Shown here: positions 51,273 to 59,023 of the stretch, piece after piece
Position numbering within the stretch: position 1 is the stretch's first letter
Layout: each line of letters begins with the position of its first letter
DNA from: Chryseobacterium daecheongense
Lineage (GTDB): Bacteria > Bacteroidota > Bacteroidia > Flavobacteriales > Weeksellaceae
Direction: 5' to 3'
DNA: 64,000 bases
NCBI GenBank assembly: GCA_027920525.1
Contig: CP115858.1
Location: forward strand, 558,001 to 622,000
Notes under the pieces: generated by a model
Database searches by the model: none
What the model was told of the DNA's origin: nothing
The model's input: only the letters and a program-made list of their open reading frames with translations
Made by a program: the position numbers and the translations under genes

Positions 51273-51680
51273 AAAGAATAAAGAGAAAAGAGTAAAGACT
51301 TACAACTTTAAGTTCTTTTGAAAGCCAGAAATCATTCTCTGTAATTCTGTGATTTTATTTTCTATATTTTCAAGTTGGGACAAATCAAAATAACTTCTAT
51401 TGGAAGAAATGATAATCTGTGTTTGTAATTCATAAAGAGAGCCAAGACTTATTTCTAAAAAGCGATTGAAATCTTTATTGGAACTTCTACTTGAACCTTC
51501 AGCTATATTTGAAGGAACAGAAACTGAACATCTCCTAATTTGAGATTTTAGTCCAAATTCTTCACTTTTTGGAAAAATATCAGTAAGTATATAAACATCA
51601 TTAGCTAATTCAATTGCCAATTTCCAGATATTTAAATTCTTAAAGTTATGTTTCATCAAAGTCTTTTCTCTTTATTCTTT
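51273..51680. repeat. Inverted repeat flanking the first S23 gene
   Basis: AAAGAATAAAGAGAAAAGA (51273-51291) and its exact complement at 51662-51680 are 19-bp perfect inverted repeats enclosing the S23 gene with only a few bases to spare at each end (nine to the stop, six to the ATG). In RNA they would pair into a long stem with the gene in the loop, as at the ends of 23S rRNA intervening sequences that carry the same gene family. Confidence 0.75.
51300..51656 (-). CDS. Four-helix-bundle (S23 / 23S rRNA IVS-type) protein 1
   Basis: 118 residues from ATG 51656; a TTG one codon earlier is possible. The family signature is plain: 'NLNIWKLAIELANDVYILTD', 'GLKSQIRRCSVSVPSNIAEG' and 'FLEISLGSLYELQTQIIIS'. 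S23 proteins are small four-helix bundles, first found encoded by intervening sequences in 23S rRNA genes and related in fold to the Avd protein of diversity-generating retroelements. Here the gene lies in a protein-coding operon between thiolase and acyl-CoA dehydrogenase and is enclosed by a 19-bp perfect inverted repeat. A nucleic-acid role is inferred from the family. Confidence 0.9.
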   Translation of the reverse strand: MKHNFKNLNIWKLAIELANDVYILTDIFPKSEEFGLKSQIRRCSVSVPSNIAEGSSRSSNKDFNRFLEISLGSLYELQTQIIISSNRSYFDLSQLENIENKITELQRMISGFQKNLKL

Positions 51681-51690
51681 TTTCTTTTAT

Positions 51691-52869
51691 CTATAATAAT
51701 TCAAAAATACTTGCTGCTCCCTGTCCTGTTCCTACGCACATTGAAACCATACCGTATTTATTTCCGCGTTTTCTCATTTCATCCAGAAGCTGTACAGTAA
51801 GCTTTGTTCCGGTACATCCAAGAGGGTGCCCCAGAGCGATTGCTCCTCCGTTTACATTAAGGATATCAGGGTTTAGACCTAATTCTTTTTTGATGGCAAC
51901 TGACTGGGAAGCGAAAGCTTCATTTAATTCAATTAATTCGATGTCTTTTAATTCAAGGCCTGCTTGTTTTAGTGCTTTTGGAATAGCATAGATAGGTCCC
52001 ATTCCCATGATTCTAGGCTCAAGTCCTGCAGCAGCATAGGCAACAAGCCTTGCTTCCGGCTGTAAACCTAACTCTTTTACCATTTCCTCACTCATAACCA
52101 TTACGAAAGCAGCTCCATCACTCATCTGAGAAGAGTTTCCGGCTGTTACGCTTCCTCCGTTGGCGAATACAGGTCTTAGTTTAGCCAAACCTTCTAAAGA
52201 AGTATCTTTTCTTGGTCCTTCATCAACAGAAAAATCAAACTTTTTGGTTTGCATCTTCTGATTTTCATCCAGGAAATTATATTCTACAGGAAGGGGAACA
52301 ATCTGATTGGTAAACTTACCTTCAGCATTAGCCTTTAAAGCTTTCATATGAGATTCAAAAGCGAACTGATCCTGTTCTTCTCTTGTGATCTTATATTGTT
52401 TTGCTACTTCTTCCGCAGTATAACCCATTCCCCAATAATAGTCAGGGTTTGTTTTGGCAATATCAGTTTCCGGAACCGGCTTGTATCCTCCCATAGGAAT
52501 ATAAGACATTGATTCAGTACCACCGGCAATAATACAATCCGCCATTCCGGCCTGAATTTTAGCTGAAGCAATAGCAATTGCCTCACTTCCTGATGCACAA
52601 TATCTGTTTACAGTTACACCTGGAACTTTATCCGTATTCAATCCCATCAAAGAGATGAGACGGGCTACGTTTAAGCCCTGCTCAGCTTCAGGCATTGCAT
52701 TTCCTACGATAAGGTCATCAATCCTGTTTTTATCCAATTGCGGAAGCTCAGCCATTAATTTTTCAATTACTGTAGCCGCCATTACATCCGGACGTGTAAA
52801 GCGAAGGGAACCTTTAGGCGCTTTACCCACCGCTGTCCTGTATCCTTTTACTATATATGCTTGTTTCAT
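51691..52869 (-). CDS. Acetyl-CoA C-acyltransferase (3-ketoacyl-CoA thiolase)
   Basis: 392 residues. Cleaves 3-ketoacyl-CoA with CoA, the final step of a beta-oxidation round. Nucleophile Cys91 in 'VNRYCASGSEAIAIA', active His in 'NVNGGAIALGHPLGCTG' (about 343-359), second Cys in 'SMCVGTGQGAASIFE' (about 377-391). Tetrameric thiolase of FadA type, partner of the HCDH/ECH protein. Flanked on both sides by S23-family genes. Confidence 0.95.
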   Translation of the reverse strand: MKQAYIVKGYRTAVGKAPKGSLRFTRPDVMAATVIEKLMAELPQLDKNRIDDLIVGNAMPEAEQGLNVARLISLMGLNTDKVPGVTVNRYCASGSEAIAIASAKIQAGMADCIIAGGTESMSYIPMGGYKPVPETDIAKTNPDYYWGMGYTAEEVAKQYKITREEQDQFAFESHMKALKANAEGKFTNQIVPLPVEYNFLDENQKMQTKKFDFSVDEGPRKDTSLEGLAKLRPVFANGGSVTAGNSSQMSDGAAFVMVMSEEMVKELGLQPEARLVAYAAAGLEPRIMGMGPIYAIPKALKQAGLELKDIELIELNEAFASQSVAIKKELGLNPDILNVNGGAIALGHPLGCTGTKLTVQLLDEMRKRGNKYGMVSMCVGTGQGAASIFELL

Positions 52870-52881
52870 TTTTTTGTATTT

Positions 52882-53304
52882 AAGTATTAATGTAAAATGT
52901 ATTAATGATCTAAAATGTTTAAGTATTAAATTTTTGCTTCAATTTGGCCAGCATATTTTGAATATGTTTAGTTTCTGAATAAATAATATCAAAATCATCA
53001 TTTTTGAAAAACCCCAAATCATTAGCGATTAATATTTGTGTTTCGAATTCAAAGGATGATCCTAAGGCAATATTCAGGAAATGTGAAAACTGAGCATCTG
53101 TATCACGACCCGCACCTTCAGCAATATTTGAAGAAATTGAATAAAGACTTCTTCTTGATTGAGAGGTAAGTCCGAATATTTCATCTTTTGGAAAATCAAG
53201 CGTGGCCAGGTAAAAAATTTTACAAAGTTTCATTGATTTTGTCCAAACTTCTAGGTCTCTGAAATTGTGCATCGTTAATACATTAATACTTTTTACATTT
53301 TACA
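52882..53304. repeat. Inverted repeats flanking the second S23 gene
   Basis: AAGTATTAATGTA (52882-52894) is complementary to 53279-53291 (13 bp), TGTAAAATGTA (52891-52901) to 53294-53304 (11 bp), and GTATTAATGAT (52899-52909) to the text at 53271-53281 with one mismatch. The two sides differ mainly in the order of these words. The first S23 gene has an inverted repeat in the same place, but with an unrelated sequence. Confidence 0.65.
52919..53272 (-). CDS. Four-helix-bundle (S23 / 23S rRNA IVS-type) protein 2
   Basis: 117 residues. 'FRDLEVWTKSMKLCKIFYLA', 'GLTSQSRRSLYSISSNIAEG' and 'FLNIALGSSFEFETQILIAN' are the S23 signature; it is clearly homologous to the gene at 51300 but only moderately similar, so the two copies are old or of separate origin. 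It lies between the HCDH/ECH gene and thiolase, in a spacer of 442 bases, the same length as the other S23 spacer, and is also enclosed by inverted repeats. Confidence 0.9.
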   Translation of the reverse strand: MHNFRDLEVWTKSMKLCKIFYLATLDFPKDEIFGLTSQSRRSLYSISSNIAEGAGRDTDAQFSHFLNIALGSSFEFETQILIANDLGFFKNDDFDIIYSETKHIQNMLAKLKQKFNT

Positions 53305-53311
53305 GAAAATT

Positions 53312-55717
53312 CTAATTCCTAAGTGGTTTTCCGTTCTGCAACATGTACTGTATTCTTTCCAGGGTTTTTCTTTCTCCGCAAAGTTGAAGGAAAGTTTCTC
53401 TTTCAAGATTCAATAGGTATTGTTCGGTTACAACAGTTGGTTCGGAAAGATTTCCACCTACCATTACATTGGCCAGTTTATCTGCGATCTTCTTGTCGTG
53501 TTCAGAAATAAAGTTTCCGGTTAACATCTGGTCTGTTCCTACATAGAACATTCCCAATGCATCTTTTCCTAAAACTTTTACGCTTTGTTCAATAGGTTGT
53601 GTGTATCCTTGCTCTGCTAATAATTTTGCAATCTTTTTAGCCTCTGCAATTTGTCTGTTTTTACTTACGGAAACAATATCTTTTCCTTTTTCAAGGATTC
53701 CCATATCATAGGCTTCGTAGGCTGAAGTTGCTACTTTACCCATGGCAATGTTCATGAAAGCTTCGCGTAGTCTGTTGTTTTTCACATCATCGGTGTGGAA
53801 TTCTCTTGAGGTTCTTAAAGTTAATTCTTTAGTACCACCACCACCAGGAATTACACCAACTCCGGTTTCTACCAGGCCGATATAAGTTTCCGCAGCAGCA
53901 ACTACACGGTCAGCGTGCATGGTCATTTCGCAGCCGCCACCAAGAGTCATTCCATGAGGAGCCACTACGACAGGAATTGAAGAATAACGAACTCTCATCA
54001 TTGATTTCTGGAAATAAGCTATAGCCATATTCAGATCATCCCAGTCCTGTTCGATAGCCATCATAAGGATCATAGCTAAATTGGCACCTACCGAGAAGTT
54101 GGTCCCCTGGTTACCGATTACAAGGCCATCGTATTCTTTTTCAGCTAAGTCGATCGCACGGTTAAGTCCGTCAAGAACTTCTCCGCCAAGAGAGTTCATC
54201 TTGGAGCGGATCTCAAAATTGATAATTCCGTCTCCCAGATCTTCAATAGCTGAGCCTGAATTGCTCCAAAGTGTTTTATTCTTTCTGATATTATCTAAAA
54301 TAATGAAGGCATCCTGACCCGGGATATTGTTGTAATTTCCTGAGTTTTTGTCATAATAGATACTTTGACCTTCATCATTAACTTTATAGAATGTTTGTCC
54401 TTTTTCCGCCAATTCTTTAGCCCAATCAGAAACCTCATAGCCTGCATCTTTCGCAAGTTCAATACCTTTTTGAATACCTACGGCATCCCAGATCTCAAAC
54501 GGACCGTTTTCCCATCCGAAACCAGCTCTCATGGCATCATCAATTTTATAGATGTCATCAGAAATTTCCGGGACTTTATGAGATACGTAAGCGAATAACG
54601 CACCCAAAGATTTTCTGTATAATTCTCCTGCTTTATCTTTTCCGCCGATTAAAACTTTGAATCTGTCGATAGGTTTATCAATGGTTTTAGTAAGCTCAAG
54701 GGTAGGGAAAGATGATTTTCCCTGAAGTTCATATTCTAAGGTATCCAGATTTAATCCATGAATTTCAGATTTTCCATCTGCATTCTTCACTTTCTTGTAA
54801 AATCCTTGCTGTGTTTTAGAGCCTAACCATTTATTATCCATCATTTTCTGGATATAATTGGGAAGCGCAAACACATCATTAAAGTCATTGGCTTCTGAAC
54901 CACTTTGGCGTACACCGTTAGCTACCATAACCAGAGTATCCAAACCTACCACATCCGCTGTTCTGAAGGTTGCAGATTTTGGACGGCCGATCACCGGTCC
55001 TGTTAATTTATCTACATCGGAAACGGTAAGACCTAATTTCTGTACATTATGTAAAAGGTCCATCATGGAAAATACCCCGATTCTATTGGCAATGAATGCT
55101 GGTGTATCTTTTGCCAAAACCGTAGTTTTACCCAAGAACTTGGCTCCGTAGTTCATATAGAAATCAACGATCTCGGGATCCGTATCATTGGTTGGGATAA
55201 TCTCCAAAAGAGGAAGATAACGTACCGGGTTGAAGAAGTGGGTTCCTGCGAAATACTTCTTGAAGTCATCGCTTCTTCCTTCCGTTAATAAGTGGATAGG
55301 AATTCCCGATGTATTAGAAGAAATTAAAGTTCCTGGTTTTCTGAATTGTTCAATCTTTTCATAGACAGATTTTTTGATGTCCAGTCTTTCAACGACCACT
55401 TCAATAATCCAGTCTGTATTTTTTATTTTCTGTAAATCATCATCAAAATTTCCTACTTTGATTCTATCTGCAAATTTTGGAGAATAGAGTAGTGCAGGAC
55501 TCGCTTTTTTAAGTTTTTCAAAGTTCTCTGCAGCAATTCTGTTTCTTACTGCTTTATCATCTTTGGTCAAACCTTTTTTTTGTTCTGCTTCAGTCAATTC
55601 AAAGGGAACAATATCTAAAAGCAAAACTTCCACACCAATATTGGCGAAGTGAGCTGCGATACCGCTTCCCATGATTCCTGAACCAAGAACCGTAACGTGT
55701 TTGATTCTTCTTTTCAT
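53312..55717 (-). CDS. 3-hydroxyacyl-CoA dehydrogenase / enoyl-CoA hydratase, two-domain
   Basis: 801 residues. The order is dehydrogenase first: 'VTVLGSGIMGSGIAAHFAN' (8-26) is the NAD motif, 'SSNTSGIPIHLL' and 'GTHFFNPVRYLPLLEII' follow, with the catalytic His in 'HFFNP', and a second HCDH C-terminal half lies at about 380-430. The hydratase is at about 510-720 ('GTNFSVGANL', 'APHGMTLGGGCEMTMHAD', 'VETGVGVIPGGGGTKE'). This is the FadN-like order, opposite to FadB. It hydrates enoyl-CoA and oxidises hydroxyacyl-CoA. It is 62 bases after MarR, probably its first target. Confidence 0.94.
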   Translation of the reverse strand: MKRRIKHVTVLGSGIMGSGIAAHFANIGVEVLLLDIVPFELTEAEQKKGLTKDDKAVRNRIAAENFEKLKKASPALLYSPKFADRIKVGNFDDDLQKIKNTDWIIEVVVERLDIKKSVYEKIEQFRKPGTLISSNTSGIPIHLLTEGRSDDFKKYFAGTHFFNPVRYLPLLEIIPTNDTDPEIVDFYMNYGAKFLGKTTVLAKDTPAFIANRIGVFSMMDLLHNVQKLGLTVSDVDKLTGPVIGRPKSATFRTADVVGLDTLVMVANGVRQSGSEANDFNDVFALPNYIQKMMDNKWLGSKTQQGFYKKVKNADGKSEIHGLNLDTLEYELQGKSSFPTLELTKTIDKPIDRFKVLIGGKDKAGELYRKSLGALFAYVSHKVPEISDDIYKIDDAMRAGFGWENGPFEIWDAVGIQKGIELAKDAGYEVSDWAKELAEKGQTFYKVNDEGQSIYYDKNSGNYNNIPGQDAFIILDNIRKNKTLWSNSGSAIEDLGDGIINFEIRSKMNSLGGEVLDGLNRAIDLAEKEYDGLVIGNQGTNFSVGANLAMILMMAIEQDWDDLNMAIAYFQKSMMRVRYSSIPVVVAPHGMTLGGGCEMTMHADRVVAAAETYIGLVETGVGVIPGGGGTKELTLRTSREFHTDDVKNNRLREAFMNIAMGKVATSAYEAYDMGILEKGKDIVSVSKNRQIAEAKKIAKLLAEQGYTQPIEQSVKVLGKDALGMFYVGTDQMLTGNFISEHDKKIADKLANVMVGGNLSEPTVVTEQYLLNLERETFLQLCGERKTLERIQYMLQNGKPLRN

Positions 55718-55779
55718 CTGTAAACTATTTATTATTTATTTTTATTGGGTCAGACGTAACCTTTTGGTTGTATGTTAAT

Positions 55780-56232
55780 TTATTTTCTGTTATTCAGATC
55801 GTTGGCAATTTTCATGATTTCATTCATTACTTCCTTAAAAATTTCCATTTTTTCCGGAGCAATTTTATCCATGACCCTTTTGTTGAAACTTAAGACCACT
55901 TCTTTTGAAAGATTTCTTGAGTTTAGCCCTTTATCTGTAAGTTTTATGATAACCTCTCTTTTGTCGGTAGTGGTTTTCTCCTTATAGATATAGCCGTTAT
56001 CTTCCAGAAGTTTTATAATTCTTGTAAGAGAAGTAGGCTCAATGGCCATCTTGGGTCCCAAATTTGTGCTTCTTGTCCCTTCTTTAGGATCTATTTTAAG
56101 AAGTGTGAGCGCCTGAACGGCTGTAGAATCGTGCTCCTGGGCAAGTTCTGTGAACATTTTGGATACAGCAAGCCAGGTTTGTTTTAGAACCAGATCTACA
56201 TTTTCTATTTTTTCTTTGTTGTTATCCATCAT
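55780..56232 (-). CDS. MarR-family transcriptional regulator of beta-oxidation
   Basis: 150 residues from the double ATG at 56232/56229; the open frame upstream has no family likeness and runs through the operator region. The winged-helix core is 'EPTSLTRIIKLLEDNGYIYK' with the wing 'TTDKREVIIKLTDKG' (about 72-107). It lies 62 bases before the HCDH/ECH gene on the same strand, and two long palindromes overlap its own promoter. MarR proteins in this place usually sense acyl-CoA or fatty acids; that ligand is an inference. Confidence 0.88.
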   Translation of the reverse strand: MMDNNKEKIENVDLVLKQTWLAVSKMFTELAQEHDSTAVQALTLLKIDPKEGTRSTNLGPKMAIEPTSLTRIIKLLEDNGYIYKEKTTTDKREVIIKLTDKGLNSRNLSKEVVLSFNKRVMDKIAPEKMEIFKEVMNEIMKIANDLNNRK

Positions 56233-56252
56233 TTTTGGTAATAGGTTTTTAT

Positions 56253-56260
56253 CAAATTTA
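56253..56260 (-). promoter_or_regulatory. -7 promoter element of the marR-fad operon
   Basis: The plus strand reads CAAATTTA, i.e. TAAATTTG on the minus strand, an exact TAnnTTTG. The operator at 56262 begins two bases upstream, so bound MarR would block RNA polymerase. Confidence 0.55.
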
Positions 56261-56261
56261 G

Positions 56262-56287
56262 TAAATATTATGCATGCATAGTATTTA
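56262..56287. promoter_or_regulatory. Operator palindrome 1 of MarR
   Basis: A 26-base palindrome with one mismatched pair, centred on TATGCATGCATA (56269-56280). It lies between the -7 and -33 regions of the marR promoter. Confidence 0.65.
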
Positions 56288-56347
56288 TTAACGTTAAAAT
56301 TTGTTAACAATCTGATAGTAAATCGATTAAATTGTATGATTAGCATA

Positions 56348-56367
56348 ATACTATGCATGCATAGTAT
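56348..56367. promoter_or_regulatory. Operator palindrome 2 of MarR
   Basis: ATACTATGCATGCATAGTAT, a perfect 20-bp palindrome with the same TATGCATGCATA core, 83 bases from the first (centre to centre), between the ABC ATPase stop and the marR promoter. Confidence 0.65.
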
Positions 56368-56393
56368 GTGAAATAAGTAATAAAAAGCGCGTA

Positions 56394-57317
56394 TTAATGA
56401 ATGTTTTTGATGGAATCAATGATTTCTTCGAATGATTCACATTGATGTTTTGTGTTATGGTAATAAATTACCCAAAACTTGTTTTGAAACTCAAATTTAA
56501 AAGATGAGAGGTCTTTTTGAAAGTTTTTTTGAAGCAGTGAATACAGCATCTCCTTGTAAATCGGAGGGGCAGAAATTTCCGGTGCTACAAAACTTTCGTT
56601 AACCTGAAATAAAGAAACGTTGGTTAGTTCATCATGTTGAAGTAGGAGATCTTCAACAATCCCTGTATACAAATGATTGTCTTTTACGTACCATATCTTA
56701 TCAGCAAATTCTTTTGCCAGCCGCCAGTCGTGGGAAGAAAAAAGGATAAGTTTGTTTTGTTCCTTTGCCAGCCTGCGTAATGTTTTAAGGATGATAATCT
56801 TATTTTTTTCATCAAGATGAGTGGTAGGCTCATCTAGAATAATAATAGGGGAGTTTTGTGTCAAAGCACGTCCAATAAATGCTTTCTGAAGATTTCCATC
56901 AGAGAGATTTTTCAGGAGTATATCCTTATACTGATTCAAATTCAGTTCATTGATGATATGTGAAACTTCATCTCTGTCCTCTTTTTTTAATTCAAAATAA
57001 TATGGATAATAAATATATTTTCCTAACGAAATAAGATCTTCCACCGTATAGTTTTGTGGAATAACCGCCTTAGAAAAAACAATGGCAATATTCTCTGCAA
57101 TTTCTTTAACAGACAGTTTCTTTATATTCTTACCATTTATTAAAATTTCTCCTTGTAATAATGGTATCTGATGTAAAATTGATTTAATCAGAGTGGTTTT
57201 TCCTACACCATTGTTTCCAATCAACAAGCATACGTCTCCTAAATTCAAATGGGTATTAGTATTTGAAATCAGGGTGGTATTATAACCAATATGGGCTTGT
57301 TTGATTTGTAGATGCAT
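56394..57317 (-). CDS. ABC transporter ATP-binding protein, Fe-siderophore/cobalamin type
   Basis: 307 residues. Walker A 'IGNNGVGKTTLI' (about 33-44), signature 'LSDGNLQKAFIGRAL' (the usual LSGGQ is altered to LSDGN), Walker B 'IIILDEPTTHLD' and the switch His in 'LFSSHDWR'. Residues about 245-307 form an extra C-terminal part of unknown role. It follows a FecCD-type permease gene by 115 bases and is probably its partner. No substrate-binding protein gene is in the window. Confidence 0.88.
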   Translation of the reverse strand: MHLQIKQAHIGYNTTLISNTNTHLNLGDVCLLIGNNGVGKTTLIKSILHQIPLLQGEILINGKNIKKLSVKEIAENIAIVFSKAVIPQNYTVEDLISLGKYIYYPYYFELKKEDRDEVSHIINELNLNQYKDILLKNLSDGNLQKAFIGRALTQNSPIIILDEPTTHLDEKNKIIILKTLRRLAKEQNKLILFSSHDWRLAKEFADKIWYVKDNHLYTGIVEDLLLQHDELTNVSLFQVNESFVAPEISAPPIYKEMLYSLLQKNFQKDLSSFKFEFQNKFWVIYYHNTKHQCESFEEIIDSIKNIH

Positions 57318-57432
57318 TTTTTTGTTTTTGTTATTTGTAAAGAAGCAATGAAATTTATCTATATCCAGTTTTCTTGCGTCTTAAAAATATACAGTATTTA
57401 TCTTAATTTTTGTGTCTTTTACAATTAACGAA

Positions 57433-58404
57433 TTAAACTTTATTCTGCTTCAAAAGCATCACAAGGATAACGGGGATTCCAAAAATAGAACTTATCACAT
57501 TCAACGGAATTTGACTTTTCTCTGCAATAATTGAAAACAGTAACATCATCAGCATTCCCAGCATCATATTCAAGATCCACTGCTGCCAGAGTTTAGCAGG
57601 ATTATAAATAAGTCTGCAAAAATGAGGAACAATGATTCCTATAAACAAAATAGGCCCCAAAAATGCTGTTATAGATGCTGATAGGAGCGAAGCGGCTATG
57701 ATGATGAATAGCTTTAAATGATGCAAGTTTACTCCAAGGCTCTGTGCATAGGAACTGCCCAAGGAATTTCCAATTAATGGTTTAATGGTTTTAAAAGACA
57801 TATATAAGCCGACAATGACCAAAACAGATAATACAAGGATCTGGTTTCTGGTGACCATATTATTTGCACCGAAAGACCATAGGATATAATTTTTCAGACT
57901 TTGATTTTCTGCATACAACTGAAGTAAAGAAACAATTGCTCCGGCCAGTGCGGAAACTAAAAACCCGAAGATAATAAGATAAGATTTGTCCTGGAATTTC
58001 TTAGAAATGGATAAAAGTACGATCATCAGGAAGAAACTGCCGATAATCGCTGATAAGCTCAGAAAACTGTTCTGGAGATAATCCGGAAGCAGAATATCAT
58101 GTGAAAAGAAAATATAAAATGAAACAGATAAACTAGCTACGGAAGTAATACCTAATATATCCGGACCTGCTAATGGATTCTGGAAATATTCCTGCATCAG
58201 AAACCCTGAAGTAGGAATGGAAATTCCTGCTAAAAGCATTACCAAAACCCTGTTGATACGAATATCTGCAATCTGGCCGTTGGCTGAGCTATAAAAAAAA
58301 TCCTTTAGGTTTAAACTTAAAAATCCCGTATTCAGATTAATAACCGCAGCCAGAATAATGGCGATTATAAATAAAAAACACAGGATTTTGAATTTTTTTG
58401 ACAT
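57433..58404 (-). CDS. ABC transporter permease, FecCD/BtuC type
   Basis: 323 residues with about nine or ten spans. 'RINRVLVMLLAGISIPTSGFLMQ', 'NPLAGPDILGITSVAS' (family hallmark NPLAxPxxLGxxxGA), 'FGANNMVTRN' and 'FLGPILFIGIIVPHFCRLI' are all typical of permeases for ferric siderophores, haem or cobalamin. It lies 23 bases after the TlpA-like gene and is followed by its ATPase. With a TonB receptor elsewhere in the window, it could be part of an iron or B12 path, but no substrate can be named. Confidence 0.9.
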   Translation of the reverse strand: MSKKFKILCFLFIIAIILAAVINLNTGFLSLNLKDFFYSSANGQIADIRINRVLVMLLAGISIPTSGFLMQEYFQNPLAGPDILGITSVASLSVSFYIFFSHDILLPDYLQNSFLSLSAIIGSFFLMIVLLSISKKFQDKSYLIIFGFLVSALAGAIVSLLQLYAENQSLKNYILWSFGANNMVTRNQILVLSVLVIVGLYMSFKTIKPLIGNSLGSSYAQSLGVNLHHLKLFIIIAASLLSASITAFLGPILFIGIIVPHFCRLIYNPAKLWQQWILNMMLGMLMMLLFSIIAEKSQIPLNVISSIFGIPVILVMLLKQNKV

Positions 58405-58427
58405 TTTCAGAAGTGATTCCGTACAAT

Positions 58428-58994
58428 TTATTTTAAGAATGAATCGATCTTAGAATTTAAAAGTTCTTCATTCATCATTCCAAGATATTCATCAGTTTTC
58501 GCTCCTTTTCTCATGTAAGTAAAAGGGATAGAACCACCGTCCCATTTTTTAAAATTTTTCGGAAAGAAATTCTCATCAAGCTTTTGGCCATCCAGTAAGA
58601 TTATGTTTTTTGCAAGATCATTTTTTTCTGCAAAATCTTTAACTGCAGTACTCCAATCAGACTTTTTATCCAGATTAACAAAAGTAAACTTTACAGGTTT
58701 TCCTTTCAGTTCTTCCATTTTTTTTCTGAAATGTGGAATTTCCTGAATACATGGCCCACACCAAGTGGCAAAGAAATTAGTAACATACAGTGTGTCATTA
58801 TTTTTTGCCAGATAGTCTCCAATATTTTCGGGAGAAATTTCTTTTGAAATATAAGCTGTGTGATCAGCAGAAGTAGTATTTTCTGCAACAGCTACTGAAT
58901 CCTGGGATATCCCTTTGTCATCAGTTTTTGAACTTTCTTTTTTACAACTGGTCAGCGCAAATATAACTAGGGTTGATAAAATGATCTTCTTCAT
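58428..58994 (-). CDS. TlpA-like thioredoxin lipoprotein
   Basis: 188 residues. A lipoprotein signal ends in 'LVIFALTSC' with Cys17; the thioredoxin active site 'FFATWCGPCIQEIPHFRK' (about 74-91) has a CGPC pair. The fold matches the TlpA/ResA group, periplasmic thiol-disulphide oxidoreductases. Head of the operon with a FecCD permease and ATPase; divergent from a ferredoxin-type reductase gene with promoters in the 29-base spacer and into that gene. Redox handling of the transported ligand is possible but speculative. Confidence 0.87.
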   Translation of the reverse strand: MKKIILSTLVIFALTSCKKESSKTDDKGISQDSVAVAENTTSADHTAYISKEISPENIGDYLAKNNDTLYVTNFFATWCGPCIQEIPHFRKKMEELKGKPVKFTFVNLDKKSDWSTAVKDFAEKNDLAKNIILLDGQKLDENFFPKNFKKWDGGSIPFTYMRKGAKTDEYLGMMNEELLNSKIDSFLK

Positions 58995-59005
58995 AATTAT
59001 TTTAG

Positions 59006-59013
59006 TATTTTTG
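59006..59013 (+). promoter_or_regulatory. -7 promoter element of the ferredoxin-type reductase gene
   Basis: TATTTTTG, an exact TAnnTTTG, 10 bases before the ATG at 59024. On the other strand TAGATTTG (59033-59040) is a -7 element for the divergent TlpA gene, so the two promoters overlap. Confidence 0.5.
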
Positions 59014-59023
59014 ATTTTGAAGT

